Notes: generated by a model not told the origin, from the sequence alone. 64,000 nt of DNA from Bradyrhizobium sp. Gha (GCF_900113735.1 NZ_FOQM01000030.1:1-64000), one strand, 5' to 3'; counted from the stretch's first letter, positions 49,129-58,574 are shown. Program-made: numbers and translations.

Positions 49129-51246
49129 TCAGCCAGCCGCAGGGAGGAGGTCACGATGGCCGCCTGTAGGAGCCTTGTCCTTGCCGGGCGCAAGTTTTAC
49201 GGAGCCAATCGGCTGGACGGTAAAATCCGACGCGAGATCCTGATAGGAGAGAACGGGTAGGTCTATTCCATTGCGGGTGAGAAAGCCGCGGACGAAGCGC
49301 CGGATATCCATTGAGCCCAGGATTACCGGCTTGTTCTGACTGCGTGCGATGCTCAAATGGATCTGACGAAATTGCGCAAGCAGCATCTCGCTTTGCTGAT
49401 CTTCCAAAACGAGGTAGGGACCGACAGCGGTCTCGCGCACCGCACTGCGCACGATATCCTCGGTCTCACGCTCGACGATAAAGGCCGCCACAACACGATG
49501 GGCATTGGCATAGCGGTGACAGATCTGTCGCTTCAGCGCGGAGCGCACATATTCGGTGAGCAGTACGGTGTTTTGCTCGCGTTCGCTCCATTCTGCTAGC
49601 GCCTCCAAAACCAGACGGGTGTTCCGGATCGGAATGCCCTCGTCCAGCAAGCGACGTAGGACATCCGCGATGCGAGGGATCGGTGTCGTACGCAGCACCT
49701 CTTTCACCAGATCGGCATATTCCTGCTCCATCCGGCCAAGCAACTGACGTGTCTCCTGAATGCCCACCAGGCGCTGTGCATAGCGTGTCAACGTCGACTG
49801 GACCCGCAGGGCGATGATTTCGCTGGGACGGTGATGCCCTATTCCAGCAGCTTTGAGAGCAGGCGCATGGCGTTGTTCGATCCAGATCCGATTCGTGTCT
49901 GGGTCGTGCCAAAAGGGGATCCCGCTCAAATCAATGTTTGCCACGTCGTCGTTAAGCAAGAGTTGTGTAGGGTTAATGGCCCCCTCTTCCACGGGAACTC
50001 CTTCGACATCCACCCGGAATTTCGATTGGGCCAGGTGCTTTGCGCTTTGGGCGGGAATGCGTGGAATTGTGATGCCAAGATCAGCTGAAACCAGCGCCGA
50101 AACCCGAGCGACGCACTGCTCCAGTTCCGCTATGTCGATCGCCTGCATCAGGCTCGGCCCTAGCAACAGCGTAATCGGAAGTGCCTCCGCGGGCACGGCT
50201 TGCTTCTGACCCTGTGCGGGAGCGGGAGCCGAACCGGCAGGAGCAGCGCCGGCCTTGGGAGCGGTCTTGCCCTCTTGCACGCCAACTTTGAGAAAGCTGG
50301 CGGAGGAGAAGAGGGCGGCCAGTATGACAAAGGGGAGCAAAGGGAACCCAGGAACGAACCCCATCACAAGCAAGACACAGGATGCCAAGCGTAGCGCTTG
50401 TGTGCTGGCCGTAAGTTGGCTGACGATATCGGCGCCTAGATTGAGTTTGGAAGGGCCGTTGACACGAGTGACAATGGTTGCGGCGGTAATTGACAGCAGC
50501 AGGGCAGGAATCTGCGATATGAGCGCATCACCGATCGTTAGGATCGTGTATTGATGCATCGCTTCCTCGAGGGACATGCCCTTGGAGAGCGATCCGATCG
50601 TGATGCCTCCCAGCATGTTGATGCAGATGACTATGAGTCCGGCTATGGCATCGCCTTTCACGAATTTCATAGCGCCGTCCATCGCGCCGTGTAGTTGGCT
50701 TTCTCGCTCCAGCGCGCCGCGCCGGCTGCGGGCTTCGTGCTGGTCGATATGGCCGTTGCGCAGCTCTGCGTCGATCGCCATCTGCTTGCCGGGCAACGCA
50801 TCGAGCGTGAAGCGTGCCGATACCTCCGCCACCCGTTCGGCGCCCTTAGCGAGAACCATGAACTGCACCATGGTCACGATCAGAAATATGACAATGCCGA
50901 CGGCGATGTTGCCGGATATGACGAAATCGCCGAAAGTTTGGATGATGCTGCCGGCATCACCCTCGGCTAGGATCAGTCGCGTCGTTGCAACGGTAAGAGC
51001 GAGACGAAAGACGGTAGAGATCAGTATGACGCCCGGCAGGGACGAAAAGTCGAGCGGCGTGTTGAGATACAGGGCTACCATCAACAGCAATATGGCAAAC
51101 CCCAGATTAAAGCCGATCAGCATATCGATCACAACGATCGGGATCGGCATGATCATCATTCCGATCGCCAGAAGGAGCATCAACGCGACCATCAAATCAG
51201 GGTGAGCCGGCGCGCGCGTGATGAGTTTTCTTAGAAGATTGGCCAT
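49129..51246 (-). CDS. rhcV: Type III export gate protein RhcV (SctV)
   Basis: RhcV is the large inner-membrane export gate whose cytoplasmic ring selects substrates. Starting at 51246 (MANLLRKLITRAPAHPDLMV) it has 705 residues. Seven or eight membrane helices fill residues about 15-330, with the conserved FHIPEP loop represented by GSIIQTFGDFVISGNIAVGI and the segment ARFTLDALPGKQMAIDAELR. The cytoplasmic domain follows from about residue 370. The 5' neighbour's stop is eight bases upstream. Confidence 0.95.
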   Translation of the reverse strand: MANLLRKLITRAPAHPDLMVALMLLLAIGMMIMPIPIVVIDMLIGFNLGFAILLLMVALYLNTPLDFSSLPGVILISTVFRLALTVATTRLILAEGDAGSIIQTFGDFVISGNIAVGIVIFLIVTMVQFMVLAKGAERVAEVSARFTLDALPGKQMAIDAELRNGHIDQHEARSRRGALERESQLHGAMDGAMKFVKGDAIAGLIVICINMLGGITIGSLSKGMSLEEAMHQYTILTIGDALISQIPALLLSITAATIVTRVNGPSKLNLGADIVSQLTASTQALRLASCVLLVMGFVPGFPLLPFVILAALFSSASFLKVGVQEGKTAPKAGAAPAGSAPAPAQGQKQAVPAEALPITLLLGPSLMQAIDIAELEQCVARVSALVSADLGITIPRIPAQSAKHLAQSKFRVDVEGVPVEEGAINPTQLLLNDDVANIDLSGIPFWHDPDTNRIWIEQRHAPALKAAGIGHHRPSEIIALRVQSTLTRYAQRLVGIQETRQLLGRMEQEYADLVKEVLRTTPIPRIADVLRRLLDEGIPIRNTRLVLEALAEWSEREQNTVLLTEYVRSALKRQICHRYANAHRVVAAFIVERETEDIVRSAVRETAVGPYLVLEDQQSEMLLAQFRQIHLSIARSQNKPVILGSMDIRRFVRGFLTRNGIDLPVLSYQDLASDFTVQPIGSVKLAPGKDKAPTGGHRDLLPAAG

Positions 51247-51254
51247 GAGAAGCC

Positions 51255-51683
51255 TTAATGTTGTTCGATTGCAGCTGTGCTTCCCCGCAACGAAACATAG
51301 CGTTTGAAGACGGCTCGTGCTTCGGTCATGCGGCCAGAGTGACGCAGGGCGTGGCTGCGCATCAGCATCAAGGGCAAACACGAAGACGGCTCGTCATCCA
51401 GTTTGTCAAGCTTGTCCAATACCGACAGTGCTTCGTCACCGCGACGCTCCGAAATGAGAGCGTAGGCCAGGATGCGGAGCAGGTCGATGTCTTGAGACTG
51501 TTCGTGAGCGACCAGCCGTAACAGAGCCACGCTCTTGGCGCTTTGTCCAGACGCAAGGTGGGTATAAGAAAGCACGCAGAGCAAATCCCGCTCAGGCCCG
51601 GAGATCAGCTCGACAGCGCCGGTTTCGGAAGCGATTGGCGGCTGTGCAGATGTGAAGTGTTGCACTTTGTCTGATCCCGCCAT
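51255..51683 (-). CDS. TPR-like protein of the type III cluster
   Basis: A 142-residue soluble protein with tetratricopeptide-like helices (ERDLLCVLSYTHLASGQSAK, DIDLLRILAYALISERRGDE, PLMLMRSHALRHSGRMTEAR). Small TPR proteins of the SctY/SctG kind act as chaperones or pilotins for needle subunits in other type III systems, which fits its position between rhcV and genes for needle and basal body. Assignment to a specific Sct name is uncertain. It starts two bases after the preceding gene stops. Confidence 0.72.
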   Translation of the reverse strand: MAGSDKVQHFTSAQPPIASETGAVELISGPERDLLCVLSYTHLASGQSAKSVALLRLVAHEQSQDIDLLRILAYALISERRGDEALSVLDKLDKLDDEPSSCLPLMLMRSHALRHSGRMTEARAVFKRYVSLRGSTAAIEQH

Positions 51684-51685
51684 TA

Positions 51686-52228
51686 CTAGCCTTTGATCAA
51701 GCCGTTGTGGCTCTGTCGGAGCAGGATTAATCGCTGCAGCTCCAGTTGCAGAAGCGCGGCCCCTTCACGTGAAGCCAAATCTGTTGGGGGCGCGGCTGAT
51801 AGCGTATCAGCCAAACGCTCCAGAAGAAGGCCATGCTGCTCTGGACGCAGAACATGCGAATGACGTAAGCGCGGCGTCACGAAGGAGAGCAGACTGTGCG
51901 CGAGGTTGGGCTGGTTGAGCCAAGCGAGTTCCGAGCCCGGTTCGACTTGACCCGGCGGGGCGCGCGCCTCGTCGAGATTGATGCGTGAAACTGCATCGAT
52001 CGAACTGAGCTCGAGCGCGCTCTCGATCGTGGTGTCCACCAACAGATCCAGCACGTGGCTATGATGAGAATTTGAGGTGTGGCTCTTGTTATCATTCCCA
52101 CGTGTCCGATCAATCCAGATGGACTTGGCTCGAGAATTAGCCGGAGTGTTGTCAGATGCATGATGATCAACGTTTGGCTCCTGAAAAGAGGTGCCAGGCT
52201 CGAGGGGATTGGGGGGCAGCCTAGTCAT
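51686..52228 (-). CDS. Uncharacterised type III cluster protein
   Basis: About 180 residues if started at 52228 (MTRLPPNPLEPGTSFQEPN), behind AAGGAAAG. The first 70 residues are polar and His/Asn-rich (NDNKSHTSNSHHSHVLDL), and the rest is helical (GLLLERLADTLSAAPPTDLA, ALLQLELQRLILLRQSHNGL). It has no signal peptide or membrane helix. It lies between the rhcD-like gene and the TPR gene in the nopC-rhcV operon, so it is probably a cytoplasmic component, regulator or secreted accessory protein. Confidence 0.7.
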   Translation of the reverse strand: MTRLPPNPLEPGTSFQEPNVDHHASDNTPANSRAKSIWIDRTRGNDNKSHTSNSHHSHVLDLLVDTTIESALELSSIDAVSRINLDEARAPPGQVEPGSELAWLNQPNLAHSLLSFVTPRLRHSHVLRPEQHGLLLERLADTLSAAPPTDLASREGAALLQLELQRLILLRQSHNGLIKG

Positions 52229-52260
52229 GGCACTTTCCTTCCTTACCTGCGGCCTAAACA

Positions 52261-53151
52261 CTAATAGGGTAGAGTGGCAAGCCGGCCATCCCGGCTCAGC
52301 AGAACACGCCCTTCCTCAATCCTGTAGACGGTCCATCCATTGCTCAGGAGCGCGCCGACGAAATACTTTTGACCAGCAATGACAATATACGGATCGCTCC
52401 CGCGCCAAACAGCCTGGACCCCAATTGTGGGGGGCGTCTTCTCATCCTTGATGGCGACCGCATTGACGAGCGTATAAGCCCCACTGCTATTGTGATCAAA
52501 CCGCTGCTGGACGTCTCGCCATGTGGCGACCGAGGCGGGTGTAACGGTGCCGTCGGCAGTGACAACGCCCGCTCCAGAGCCGATTTTGATGCCGACAAGG
52601 CCTGCTCTATCAACTTCCTCTTGTAGCCGCTCGGCAGCTGCATCGGTGGCGAGAGCATCAGGAGCGCTGAGCGCCAACTTGGGTGCAATGTCCGAAGCGG
52701 GCGAAGGCGGACTTGACGCCATAGTGGTGTTGGTCTGGACAAAACTGGATGAGGCTGCGCCAATCGCGGCAGAGCTGATCAGGATCAAAGCGAGAACCGT
52801 GAGCAATATACGCCGGCGGTGGATTGAGCCGGCTTGTTTGTAGTCCTCGATTGTCCAGCGAATGGACATCGCGCCGGCATGCAAAACGACAGGAAGAGCG
52901 ACAACAATGGGCTCATTCGGTAAAACTGGCTCGTGCCCCTCGATCCTGACGTCCCCCGCAAGGGCCTCGATCCCAATTGCATTGGAATGCGGGGTGACAC
53001 GAAGATGGTGCGGTTCAAGGCTTTGTTCGACGAAGATTAAGTCTGCATCGAGGCTGCTGCCAATCAGACACGATCCGCTTCCCACCTTACTTTTCAGCCC
53101 AGAGTAACAGCCCGACAGCACTTCGAAATGCGGGCAATTTGGTTCATTCAC
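52261..53151 (-). CDS. rhcD: Type III inner-membrane ring protein (SctD/y4yQ type)
   Basis: About 296 residues from a GTG at 53151 (VNEPNCPHFEVLSGCYSGLK). The N-terminal part resembles a forkhead-associated domain (residues 1-95). A single membrane helix, RRILLTVLALILISSAAIGA, lies at about 115-134. A periplasmic part has two ring-building/BON-like segments (LVGIKIGSGAGVVTADGTVT PASVATW). That is the layout of SctD, the outer ring of the inner-membrane platform. The frame could start further upstream (to 53214), but the added residues look unnatural. Confidence 0.78.
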   Translation of the reverse strand: MNEPNCPHFEVLSGCYSGLKSKVGSGSCLIGSSLDADLIFVEQSLEPHHLRVTPHSNAIGIEALAGDVRIEGHEPVLPNEPIVVALPVVLHAGAMSIRWTIEDYKQAGSIHRRRILLTVLALILISSAAIGAASSSFVQTNTTMASSPPSPASDIAPKLALSAPDALATDAAAERLQEEVDRAGLVGIKIGSGAGVVTADGTVTPASVATWRDVQQRFDHNSSGAYTLVNAVAIKDEKTPPTIGVQAVWRGSDPYIVIAGQKYFVGALLSNGWTVYRIEEGRVLLSRDGRLATLPY

Positions 53152-53262
53152 GGTCGGTTTCCTGAACAGCGAACGGGACCGTACGGCAAACCATACGGCC
53201 CGTTGCGACTTCACAGACTAAGCAGCCGGGGAATGGGGCGGCGACGTCGCCCCTCTCGTCCC

Positions 53263-53496
53263 TTACTGCACCCGCTCGTCGGCCGCTTTCTTGACAGTCG
53301 AGAGCTCGGTCGAGACGACGCGAAGTTCCACGTCCCTCTCAGCAGCCTTTGTGCTGGTCGCAGTCAGAGCGGCGATTTGCCGTTGGAATGCCGCCTCTCC
53401 AGCAGCTTCAGCCGCCGTGGAAGCGGCTGCAGCAGTTGCGGTGCCGGCTGCCCCACCTGCAGTTGAGGTATGAGACGCACCAACATTTTTAGTCAT
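53263..53496 (-). CDS. nopA: Type III pilus/needle protein NopA
   Basis: NopA is the small secreted subunit of the rhizobial type III surface appendage. Started at 53496 behind AGGAG it is 77 residues: a short tail, an Ala/Thr-rich stretch (GGAAGTATAAAASTAAEAAG) and a helical C-terminus (AFQRQIAALTATSTKAAERD, VELRVVSTELSTVKKAAD). Size, composition and position between nopC and rhcD fit NopA. Confidence 0.82.
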   Translation of the reverse strand: MTKNVGASHTSTAGGAAGTATAAAASTAAEAAGEAAFQRQIAALTATSTKAAERDVELRVVSTELSTVKKAADERVQ

Positions 53497-53565
53497 ACTA
53501 TTCTCCTGTGTGCTCGAATTTCGCCGCCACATGCGGCCTATTTCCTAGCGTCGCAAGATGCGGCG

Positions 53566-53862
53566 TCAGGAATCCTCCTCTGTCTCGGCCATGACATCGT
53601 CGAAATGGCTCATTGCACTGTTCGCAAATTGGAGAGCAGCGGCTCCCAGAGCGACGCTGAACGCTTGCTGCATAGCGGCTTCATGCGAGTTACCGCCTGG
53701 AGTGGAGGCGCCGCCGTTTGCGGGAATGTTTGCATCAGGCGATCGGCCATGATTCTCTTGCTCGCCCGGCTTGTGAGATCCTTTTTGGCCGGCGCTTTTG
53801 CTGCCGGCCTTATGGAGGTCAGCATCAAAGTGCCCAGCGGCGTTAGAGCTCGTAACGCGCAT
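53566..53862 (-). CDS. nopC: Type III secreted protein NopC
   Basis: NopC is a small secreted nodulation outer protein encoded next to nopA. The 98-residue frame starts at 53862 behind AGGAGA (MRVTSSNAAGHFDADLHKAG), has a polar, glycine-rich middle and a helical end (AAMQQAFSVALGAAALQFAN SAMSHFDDVM). It is the first gene after the tts box at 53917-53946, so it leads the minus-strand operon to rhcV. Confidence 0.78.
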   Translation of the reverse strand: MRVTSSNAAGHFDADLHKAGSKSAGQKGSHKPGEQENHGRSPDANIPANGGASTPGGNSHEAAMQQAFSVALGAAALQFANSAMSHFDDVMAETEEDS

Positions 53863-53916
53863 CGGGTTCTCCTATGTCATTTCGATGTGCCAACGGAGGC
53901 AGTTTCCACCCTCCAC

Positions 53917-53946
53917 TATGCAAGTCTTAGCTTTCGACAAGCTGAC
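53917..53946 (-). promoter_or_regulatory. tts box of the nopC-nopA-rhcV operon
   Basis: On the minus strand the core GTCAGCTTGTCGAAAGCT matches the tts consensus very well, followed by TA ten bases on. It lies 55 bases before the nopC start. Confidence 0.85.
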
Positions 53947-54681
53947 GAGCTGTAGAAAGTGCAATGAGCAGATCGTCGATCCTCATTACCGTCTTCACCA
54001 GCAGGCCGTATTTGAAAGGTTGCCGGCGAAACGCTGGAAATCAGATGGTTAGAGACAAGCGATGGTTTGGGGAGCTTGATCGGGCGAGCACTAGGAAAAA
54101 TCAATTTTTCGCGGCCGACGTGCTGCAAGCTCCGGCTCACGTTCCTTGCGATGCCTCCGAGCTCTTTCAGCTAATTTTCTTGCGGTCAGGCGAAGCGGCA
54201 CGGAGCTCGACGTGGTCGGGAGGGAGGCGGACAGTCAGAGTGATGGCTGATTTAGGGCCGGAGCGGTCCATGGATCCCGAGGCGGACTCATGGCAGATCC
54301 GTCGATCGCGACCTTTCAGGGAGAGCGATTAGGAGCCCGCCGCTCGACAAAAAGCCCTCGGCTCCTACCGCTCGCGACCAATGTGCTCTCGATCCTTGTG
54401 CAATCGACAGGCTTGGCGGGTGCGGCCAGTCTGTGGCGTAATGTTAATGCATCGTGTGTTGAGAGGCGGCGTCAGCGGCAGACTGGGTTTAAGGTCGGAC
54501 GCGGGCGATGGAGTGCGGCCATCATACTTGCGCAGTTAAGTGCCGAAATTAGTTCCCGGGATTCCGGGGCGGTCTCAATTATCTGGTAGAGCTTGCGCCA
54601 CCTACTGCTCGGCAGAGAGGCCCAACGGCGCGGAGGCCGCGCAAGCTCAGTTTCCAGCGTGATGAGAGGATAGCTCTTGAC
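53947..54681. other. Gap between the nopC tts box and nopX
   Basis: About 730 bases without a gene I can support. Several frames are open, but none shows a family motif or ribosome site. Part of it could be old transposon DNA; nothing specific is recognised. Confidence 0.45.
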
Positions 54682-56484
54682 CTAAGCGTAAGCGCCTGCA
54701 GCTTGCAAGCGATCGGACTCGATGCGAGCCTTCAGGCTATTCAGATAATCCTCCGCGTAGGACTGGGCCGCCGAAACAGGCAGGTTGATGCCGGCGGTCG
54801 CGGCTTCTTGAATTGCCTGCTTCACTAGGCCTTCTCGCATTGCTAATTTGACCTCGGGTCCCGCGATGCAGCCCACCGCCTGTGCCGCAAGGCTGAGCCC
54901 GGCTTCTTCCAGCGCTTGCTTTATGTTGCCGCCACTGATCGCAGTGTGAAGAAGATTTGCAGCTTGCGCCTCGGCTTCAAGCACCATTGACGCGAGATCG
55001 GTCAATTCACCCAAGCCTGGAATGAAGCCAAGTACACCAACTGCTGTCGCGGCCCAGTCGAGTACCTTAGAGCCAACTTTGAGCACGTCATTAAGTGCGT
55101 GCATGAAGGCGCCACCGTTCTTTTTGGGGGATTTGACATCGGGCTGGTCTGTCACGCCCATCGTCATGTCCGCGACCGCGTCTTGCTCGGCAGGCGTTCG
55201 GGCGGGATGCGTCTTCACCTGATGGATGGTGCGGTTCGCCCCCGACATGTTGTTGAAGAACTGCTTGAAGTCGCTGTTGCTGATGTTGCCGGAATCGACA
55301 GTATGCCCGCCGCCGAAGTCGAAGAACTTGTGGTGGGTTTTGTAGCCCGTAATCGCGTTGTTCATCAGCCCGAACAACACAGGATCCGAGAGCAGCTGGG
55401 AGGCCGCCTTTCGCACCTCGGGCGCGAGGCTCTTATCATCGACCATGCTCGCCAGCTTTTCCAGGGTCAGGTCGCCCTTCCCGAAGAAAGCGTTTTGGTT
55501 CTTGCTGATGGTATTGAGAGTATCGAGCTCGGCGTGCGTGAGATTCATCGATGATGAAGCAACCTCCAGGAAGTCCTCCTTGTGAACCTTGTCTATCGAG
55601 CCACCGTACAACTGCTTCCATTCATCCGGGTGGTCGATGAAATATTGAGCGGCCGCCAGGACCTGCGGCGGGCATTTGCCGGTTTTAGCTTCGCCGTCGA
55701 CGATCCGCTTGAAATCCGCAAGGCTCAAGTTCTTAGGCAGGTTGTCTGAATACCGATAGAGCTCTCGCAATGCATCGGTCTGGGTCATAACCGATGGCTC
55801 GCCATTCCGGGTGCCGTCGGAAGGGATGTAGTTTTGCGTATAGCTCTTTGCCCGCTGCTCCTGGAACGCAGCAACTTGAGGGTGGTGATCGGAGAAGCCG
55901 GAGAGATCATCTGCTTTGATCTTCCCGCCGCAGCGGCCGTCACCTTGCGAGCCTATCGCATAGAAGAGCTCTGGGTCCTGTTGCAGAGCCTCAATCGCCG
56001 CCTTTAGATCGGGCGGTGTGGAGGGATCGTTGGCCAGATCTCCAAGAGATTTCCAATCCAGCGGGCATTTGTCTTTGTGTCGGTTCAGCACTGACACAAT
56101 CTGCAGCTCGGGATCAGTCAGCGCGCCGCTGTTCCACGTAATCCTGGAGCTTTGTACGGGTGCCTCTGCAATCTTCGGGGCGCTCCGAGCGGTGGAGGAC
56201 TCCGGGGAGGATGGCTCTGGAGGCTGCTGACATGCGTCCAGTGCGGCCTTGATCTCCGGCGGGAGAATGTTCCGCACCTCATGCGTTAGTTCCGCCGTTA
56301 GCTGCTTGGCTGAGTCTGCAGCGCCCGGAGCCTGCGGCGCGGAACGATCATCGGTCTTGTCTTGCAACGAGAAACCAGCCAGCATCGCCTCGAATTTTGA
56401 AAGATCCAGCGCCGATGAGGGTCCGGTGGTCAGCCCGGATAAAGTCGAGCTGGCAGTTAGCGATAGGTTGTTGACTGACATCAT
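54682..56484 (-). CDS. nopX: Type III translocon protein NopX (NolX)
   Basis: NopX is secreted and forms part of the pore in the host membrane. From the ATG at 56484 (MMSVNNLSLTASSTLSGLTT, AGAGGA upstream; a second ATG three bases on is better spaced) it has 600 residues, close to NopX of NGR234 (about 596). The N-terminal third is disordered. EF-hand-like and helical parts follow, with HFPLDWKSLGDLA-type repeats around 150-400, and a hydrophobic segment (LDWAATAVGVLGFIPGLGEL) near residue 515 could insert into membranes. It has its own tts box. Confidence 0.88.
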   Translation of the reverse strand: MMSVNNLSLTASSTLSGLTTGPSSALDLSKFEAMLAGFSLQDKTDDRSAPQAPGAADSAKQLTAELTHEVRNILPPEIKAALDACQQPPEPSSPESSTARSAPKIAEAPVQSSRITWNSGALTDPELQIVSVLNRHKDKCPLDWKSLGDLANDPSTPPDLKAAIEALQQDPELFYAIGSQGDGRCGGKIKADDLSGFSDHHPQVAAFQEQRAKSYTQNYIPSDGTRNGEPSVMTQTDALRELYRYSDNLPKNLSLADFKRIVDGEAKTGKCPPQVLAAAQYFIDHPDEWKQLYGGSIDKVHKEDFLEVASSSMNLTHAELDTLNTISKNQNAFFGKGDLTLEKLASMVDDKSLAPEVRKAASQLLSDPVLFGLMNNAITGYKTHHKFFDFGGGHTVDSGNISNSDFKQFFNNMSGANRTIHQVKTHPARTPAEQDAVADMTMGVTDQPDVKSPKKNGGAFMHALNDVLKVGSKVLDWAATAVGVLGFIPGLGELTDLASMVLEAEAQAANLLHTAISGGNIKQALEEAGLSLAAQAVGCIAGPEVKLAMREGLVKQAIQEAATAGINLPVSAAQSYAEDYLNSLKARIESDRLQAAGAYA

Positions 56485-56678
56485 ACGTCCTCTGATTTGA
56501 GATTGCACCACAAGCCGGTCATGTGGCGCAGACCGAGAATCGCGACGAACAACGAGCAAGAGATATCGATAGGCCTCGAGGGCGCCTACCGCTTGCTTCC
56601 GATTGGTCCGTGCGCCCCCCGCGCTCAGTTCCGCTACAATCTACAGGCACATCGCCCCCAGATATTCACGCCGCATGG

Positions 56679-56707
56679 TAGGTTTGATTAGCTTTCCAAA
56701 AGCTGAC
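56679..56707 (-). promoter_or_regulatory. tts box of nopX
   Basis: Minus strand core GTCAGCTTTTGGAAAGCT, then TA nine bases on. It lies about 195 bases before the nopX start. Confidence 0.8.
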
Positions 56708-57012
56708 GGCGCTCGGAGGTTTCAGAACGGGACGCAAAATGACAGTGTGAAAGACAGCGATGGGTTCTCGATATTGGAATCGGCTTGCTTGCTGTCGCTC
56801 ACTACGGCCCTGCCCGTGCCTCACATCGCCGAATGCGAGAAGAAGGTTTTATTCACCTCCGGCCGTCGCTGGACTCGTCCTTTAACGTCGGTTCGAACGA
56901 AAAACTCGCCAAGCGGCTAAGCATGATGGCATGTAGATGCCAATCACAGTCGTAGATCCGGAAGAATGTCGGACTATCTCGATTATCTAGTCAATCGATA
57001 CGATCATTCGGA

Positions 57013-57531
57013 CTATGGCTCATCGGGTAGGCGCAGTCGGTATAAGATCGCGTGTTTATCAGCATTTTTGATCAGAGCACACGTAGCGGGTTGGGCCAGT
57101 GAAGAACCACTGGTCTGCCCATGACATTTCGCCGCGGCGAAATCTCCAATTTTCAGCGGAGCAACCTGTGCGCGCAACGTGGGCTCTGCTAGAGACGGTC
57201 CAGCCTGAGGTGACCCGGCCTGCATTAGCCAAGGATCTATAATTTGCCAAACAGGGTCGTTGCCGAAATCGGAGGCGTTCGCGGTGTTGAGCGATCGTCT
57301 GTTGGGATGTGGACCGCTCGCTGATGGCTCGAGACGCGATGATCGGCCTCCGAGTTCCTGCCAAATTAGGTCCTGGGTGTACGGGTATTTCATGCAATCT
57401 ATTAGTTCACGCTCAAACTTCCTTAGACCGGCGCGCGACGAGGACGAATGAGGCGCTGGGCTGTTGTCCGCCGGGCTTAGCGCGTCGAAGTCCAACCTGT
57501 TCGTCCCTTTGAAAAACCGAGTGGCTTTCAT
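57013..57531 (-). CDS. Putative type III secreted protein behind a tts-like box
   Basis: A 172-residue protein with no family I know. The N-terminal 40 residues are rich in Ser, Pro, Asp and Ala (LDFDALSPADNSPAPHSSSS), as in type III substrates, and there is no signal peptide or membrane helix. The middle holds RAGLRKFERELIDCMKYPYT QDLIWQELGG. It lies between rhcC1 and nopX on the same strand. A tts-like box starts 172 bases upstream (57703-57730). It may be an effector or a translocon accessory protein; this is inference from context and regulation. Confidence 0.6.
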   Translation of the reverse strand: MKATRFFKGTNRLDFDALSPADNSPAPHSSSSRAGLRKFERELIDCMKYPYTQDLIWQELGGRSSRLEPSASGPHPNRRSLNTANASDFGNDPVWQIIDPWLMQAGSPQAGPSLAEPTLRAQVAPLKIGDFAAAKCHGQTSGSSLAQPATCALIKNADKHAILYRLRLPDEP

Positions 57532-57702
57532 TCTTATGCGACGAAGCTCGTTTGCAGTTGTTCAAAAGCTCTCGTGAGGCGCTAAAGTGCAAAGCGCGGC
57601 CGCCGATGCTGCTGGCCAGGAGTCTGGGTCGCATCCGGCTGCGGTCTGGACTTTTATTGCGCCGTGCTGCGGCATCGGCCATCTACACACCCGAGCTCTG
57701 AC

Positions 57703-57730
57703 AGGCAGCAGTAGCTCTCGTAAAGCTGAC
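57703..57730 (-). promoter_or_regulatory. tts-like box before the 172-aa gene
   Basis: Minus strand GTCAGCTTTACGAGAGCT fits the core GTCAGCTTnTCGnnAGCT with one mismatch. The TA further on is not clear. It sits in the gap after the rhcC1 stop. Confidence 0.65.
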
Positions 57731-57749
57731 CACAGGGTATAAACAGAGG

Positions 57750-58481
57750 TCATTTATTAGTTGAATCGGGTTTGTGGACCGCGTCCTCTTGATGTGATGC
57801 CTCCGGCGAAGGAGTGTCATTCGGTCGTCCTTCGCGAACGACCACGCTGGAAGATCCCCGAAATAGCATCAAAACCGAGTCGTTCGGTGGCTTTTCGCTA
57901 CCGCTCGGGTTTCGTCGTGCCTGTGCCTCCGCCACAAGTCCTTTGAGTGTTTGCTCCACAAGCGCGACAAAGCGGGGTGGACCAGAGGCGAAGACGAGAC
58001 CATCTCCCGGTACGGCTCTGACAATGTAACGCTCGTCTGAGATTTTGAGTGCATCGAGTGCCGCCTTGAACGCATCAAAGTTGATTGGGCTCAAGACCAA
58101 CAGGCGGCTCTGCGCCTCACGCGCGTCGGATACGTAGAGCACCATACCATCGTAGTACCATTGGAGATTGTACAAATTGATCAACCGTTCGAGGAACTCT
58201 CGCGGTGGGAGATCGGGCATTCGCCCGCGAATCCGCCCCTTCACCTCGGTGCTGACATTGACTCTGATATTAAGGTTGTTGCCGAATTCCTGCAGCGCGG
58301 CGGCGAGGTCCTGATCCAGAACTGTGTAACTATAGGGCGTAGACGGCAGCGCCAGGGGCGCGCCGAGCGCCTCAACGACGCCGAAGCAAATGAAAATACC
58401 GGCATAGAGAGCTTTCTTCAAGTTTTTGCTGTCCTGTGGATGAGATGAGCATTTCTGCTCTTTACACATGAAAACGAGCAC
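57750..58481 (-). CDS. rhcC1: Type III secretin N-terminal part RhcC1 (NolW)
   Basis: In rhizobia the outer-membrane secretin is split in two; RhcC1 holds the N-terminal periplasmic domains. The 243-residue protein has a signal peptide (NLKKALYAGIFICFGVVEAL GA), then N0/N1 secretin domains (YTVLDQDLAAALQEFGNNLN, PPREFLERLINLYNLQWYYD, INFDAFKAALDALKISDERY). The polar tail carries no beta-barrel; rhcC2 would supply that but is not in the window. It is divergent from nopB, sharing a 145-base control region. Confidence 0.88.
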   Translation of the reverse strand: MLVFMCKEQKCSSHPQDSKNLKKALYAGIFICFGVVEALGAPLALPSTPYSYTVLDQDLAAALQEFGNNLNIRVNVSTEVKGRIRGRMPDLPPREFLERLINLYNLQWYYDGMVLYVSDAREAQSRLLVLSPINFDAFKAALDALKISDERYIVRAVPGDGLVFASGPPRFVALVEQTLKGLVAEAQARRNPSGSEKPPNDSVLMLFRGSSSVVVREGRPNDTPSPEASHQEDAVHKPDSTNK

Positions 58482-58546
58482 CGGATGGAAGCCGATGCTT
58501 CATCCCAAATTGGAAGCTGACCATGATCATTAAATGGCAGCTGCTC

Positions 58547-58574
58547 GTCAGTTTTTGGTCAGCTTGCTTTTCTA
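58547..58574 (+). promoter_or_regulatory. tts box of nopB-rhcJ-nolUV-rhcN operon
   Basis: GTCAGTTTTTGGTCAGCT, N8, TA; same layout as the nopP box. The nopB ATG is 53 bases downstream. Confidence 0.85.

Noticed and set aside
53964..54332. 122-codon plus-strand frame between nopC and nopX
   Set aside because: No motif, starts inside the reverse side of the control region, and composition is not gene-like.
58500..58525. GTCAGCTTCCAATTTG on the minus strand, a possible tts box for rhcC1
   Set aside because: The second half-site AGCT is absent; too degenerate to call, although rhcC1 could also be served by the adjacent nopB box region.
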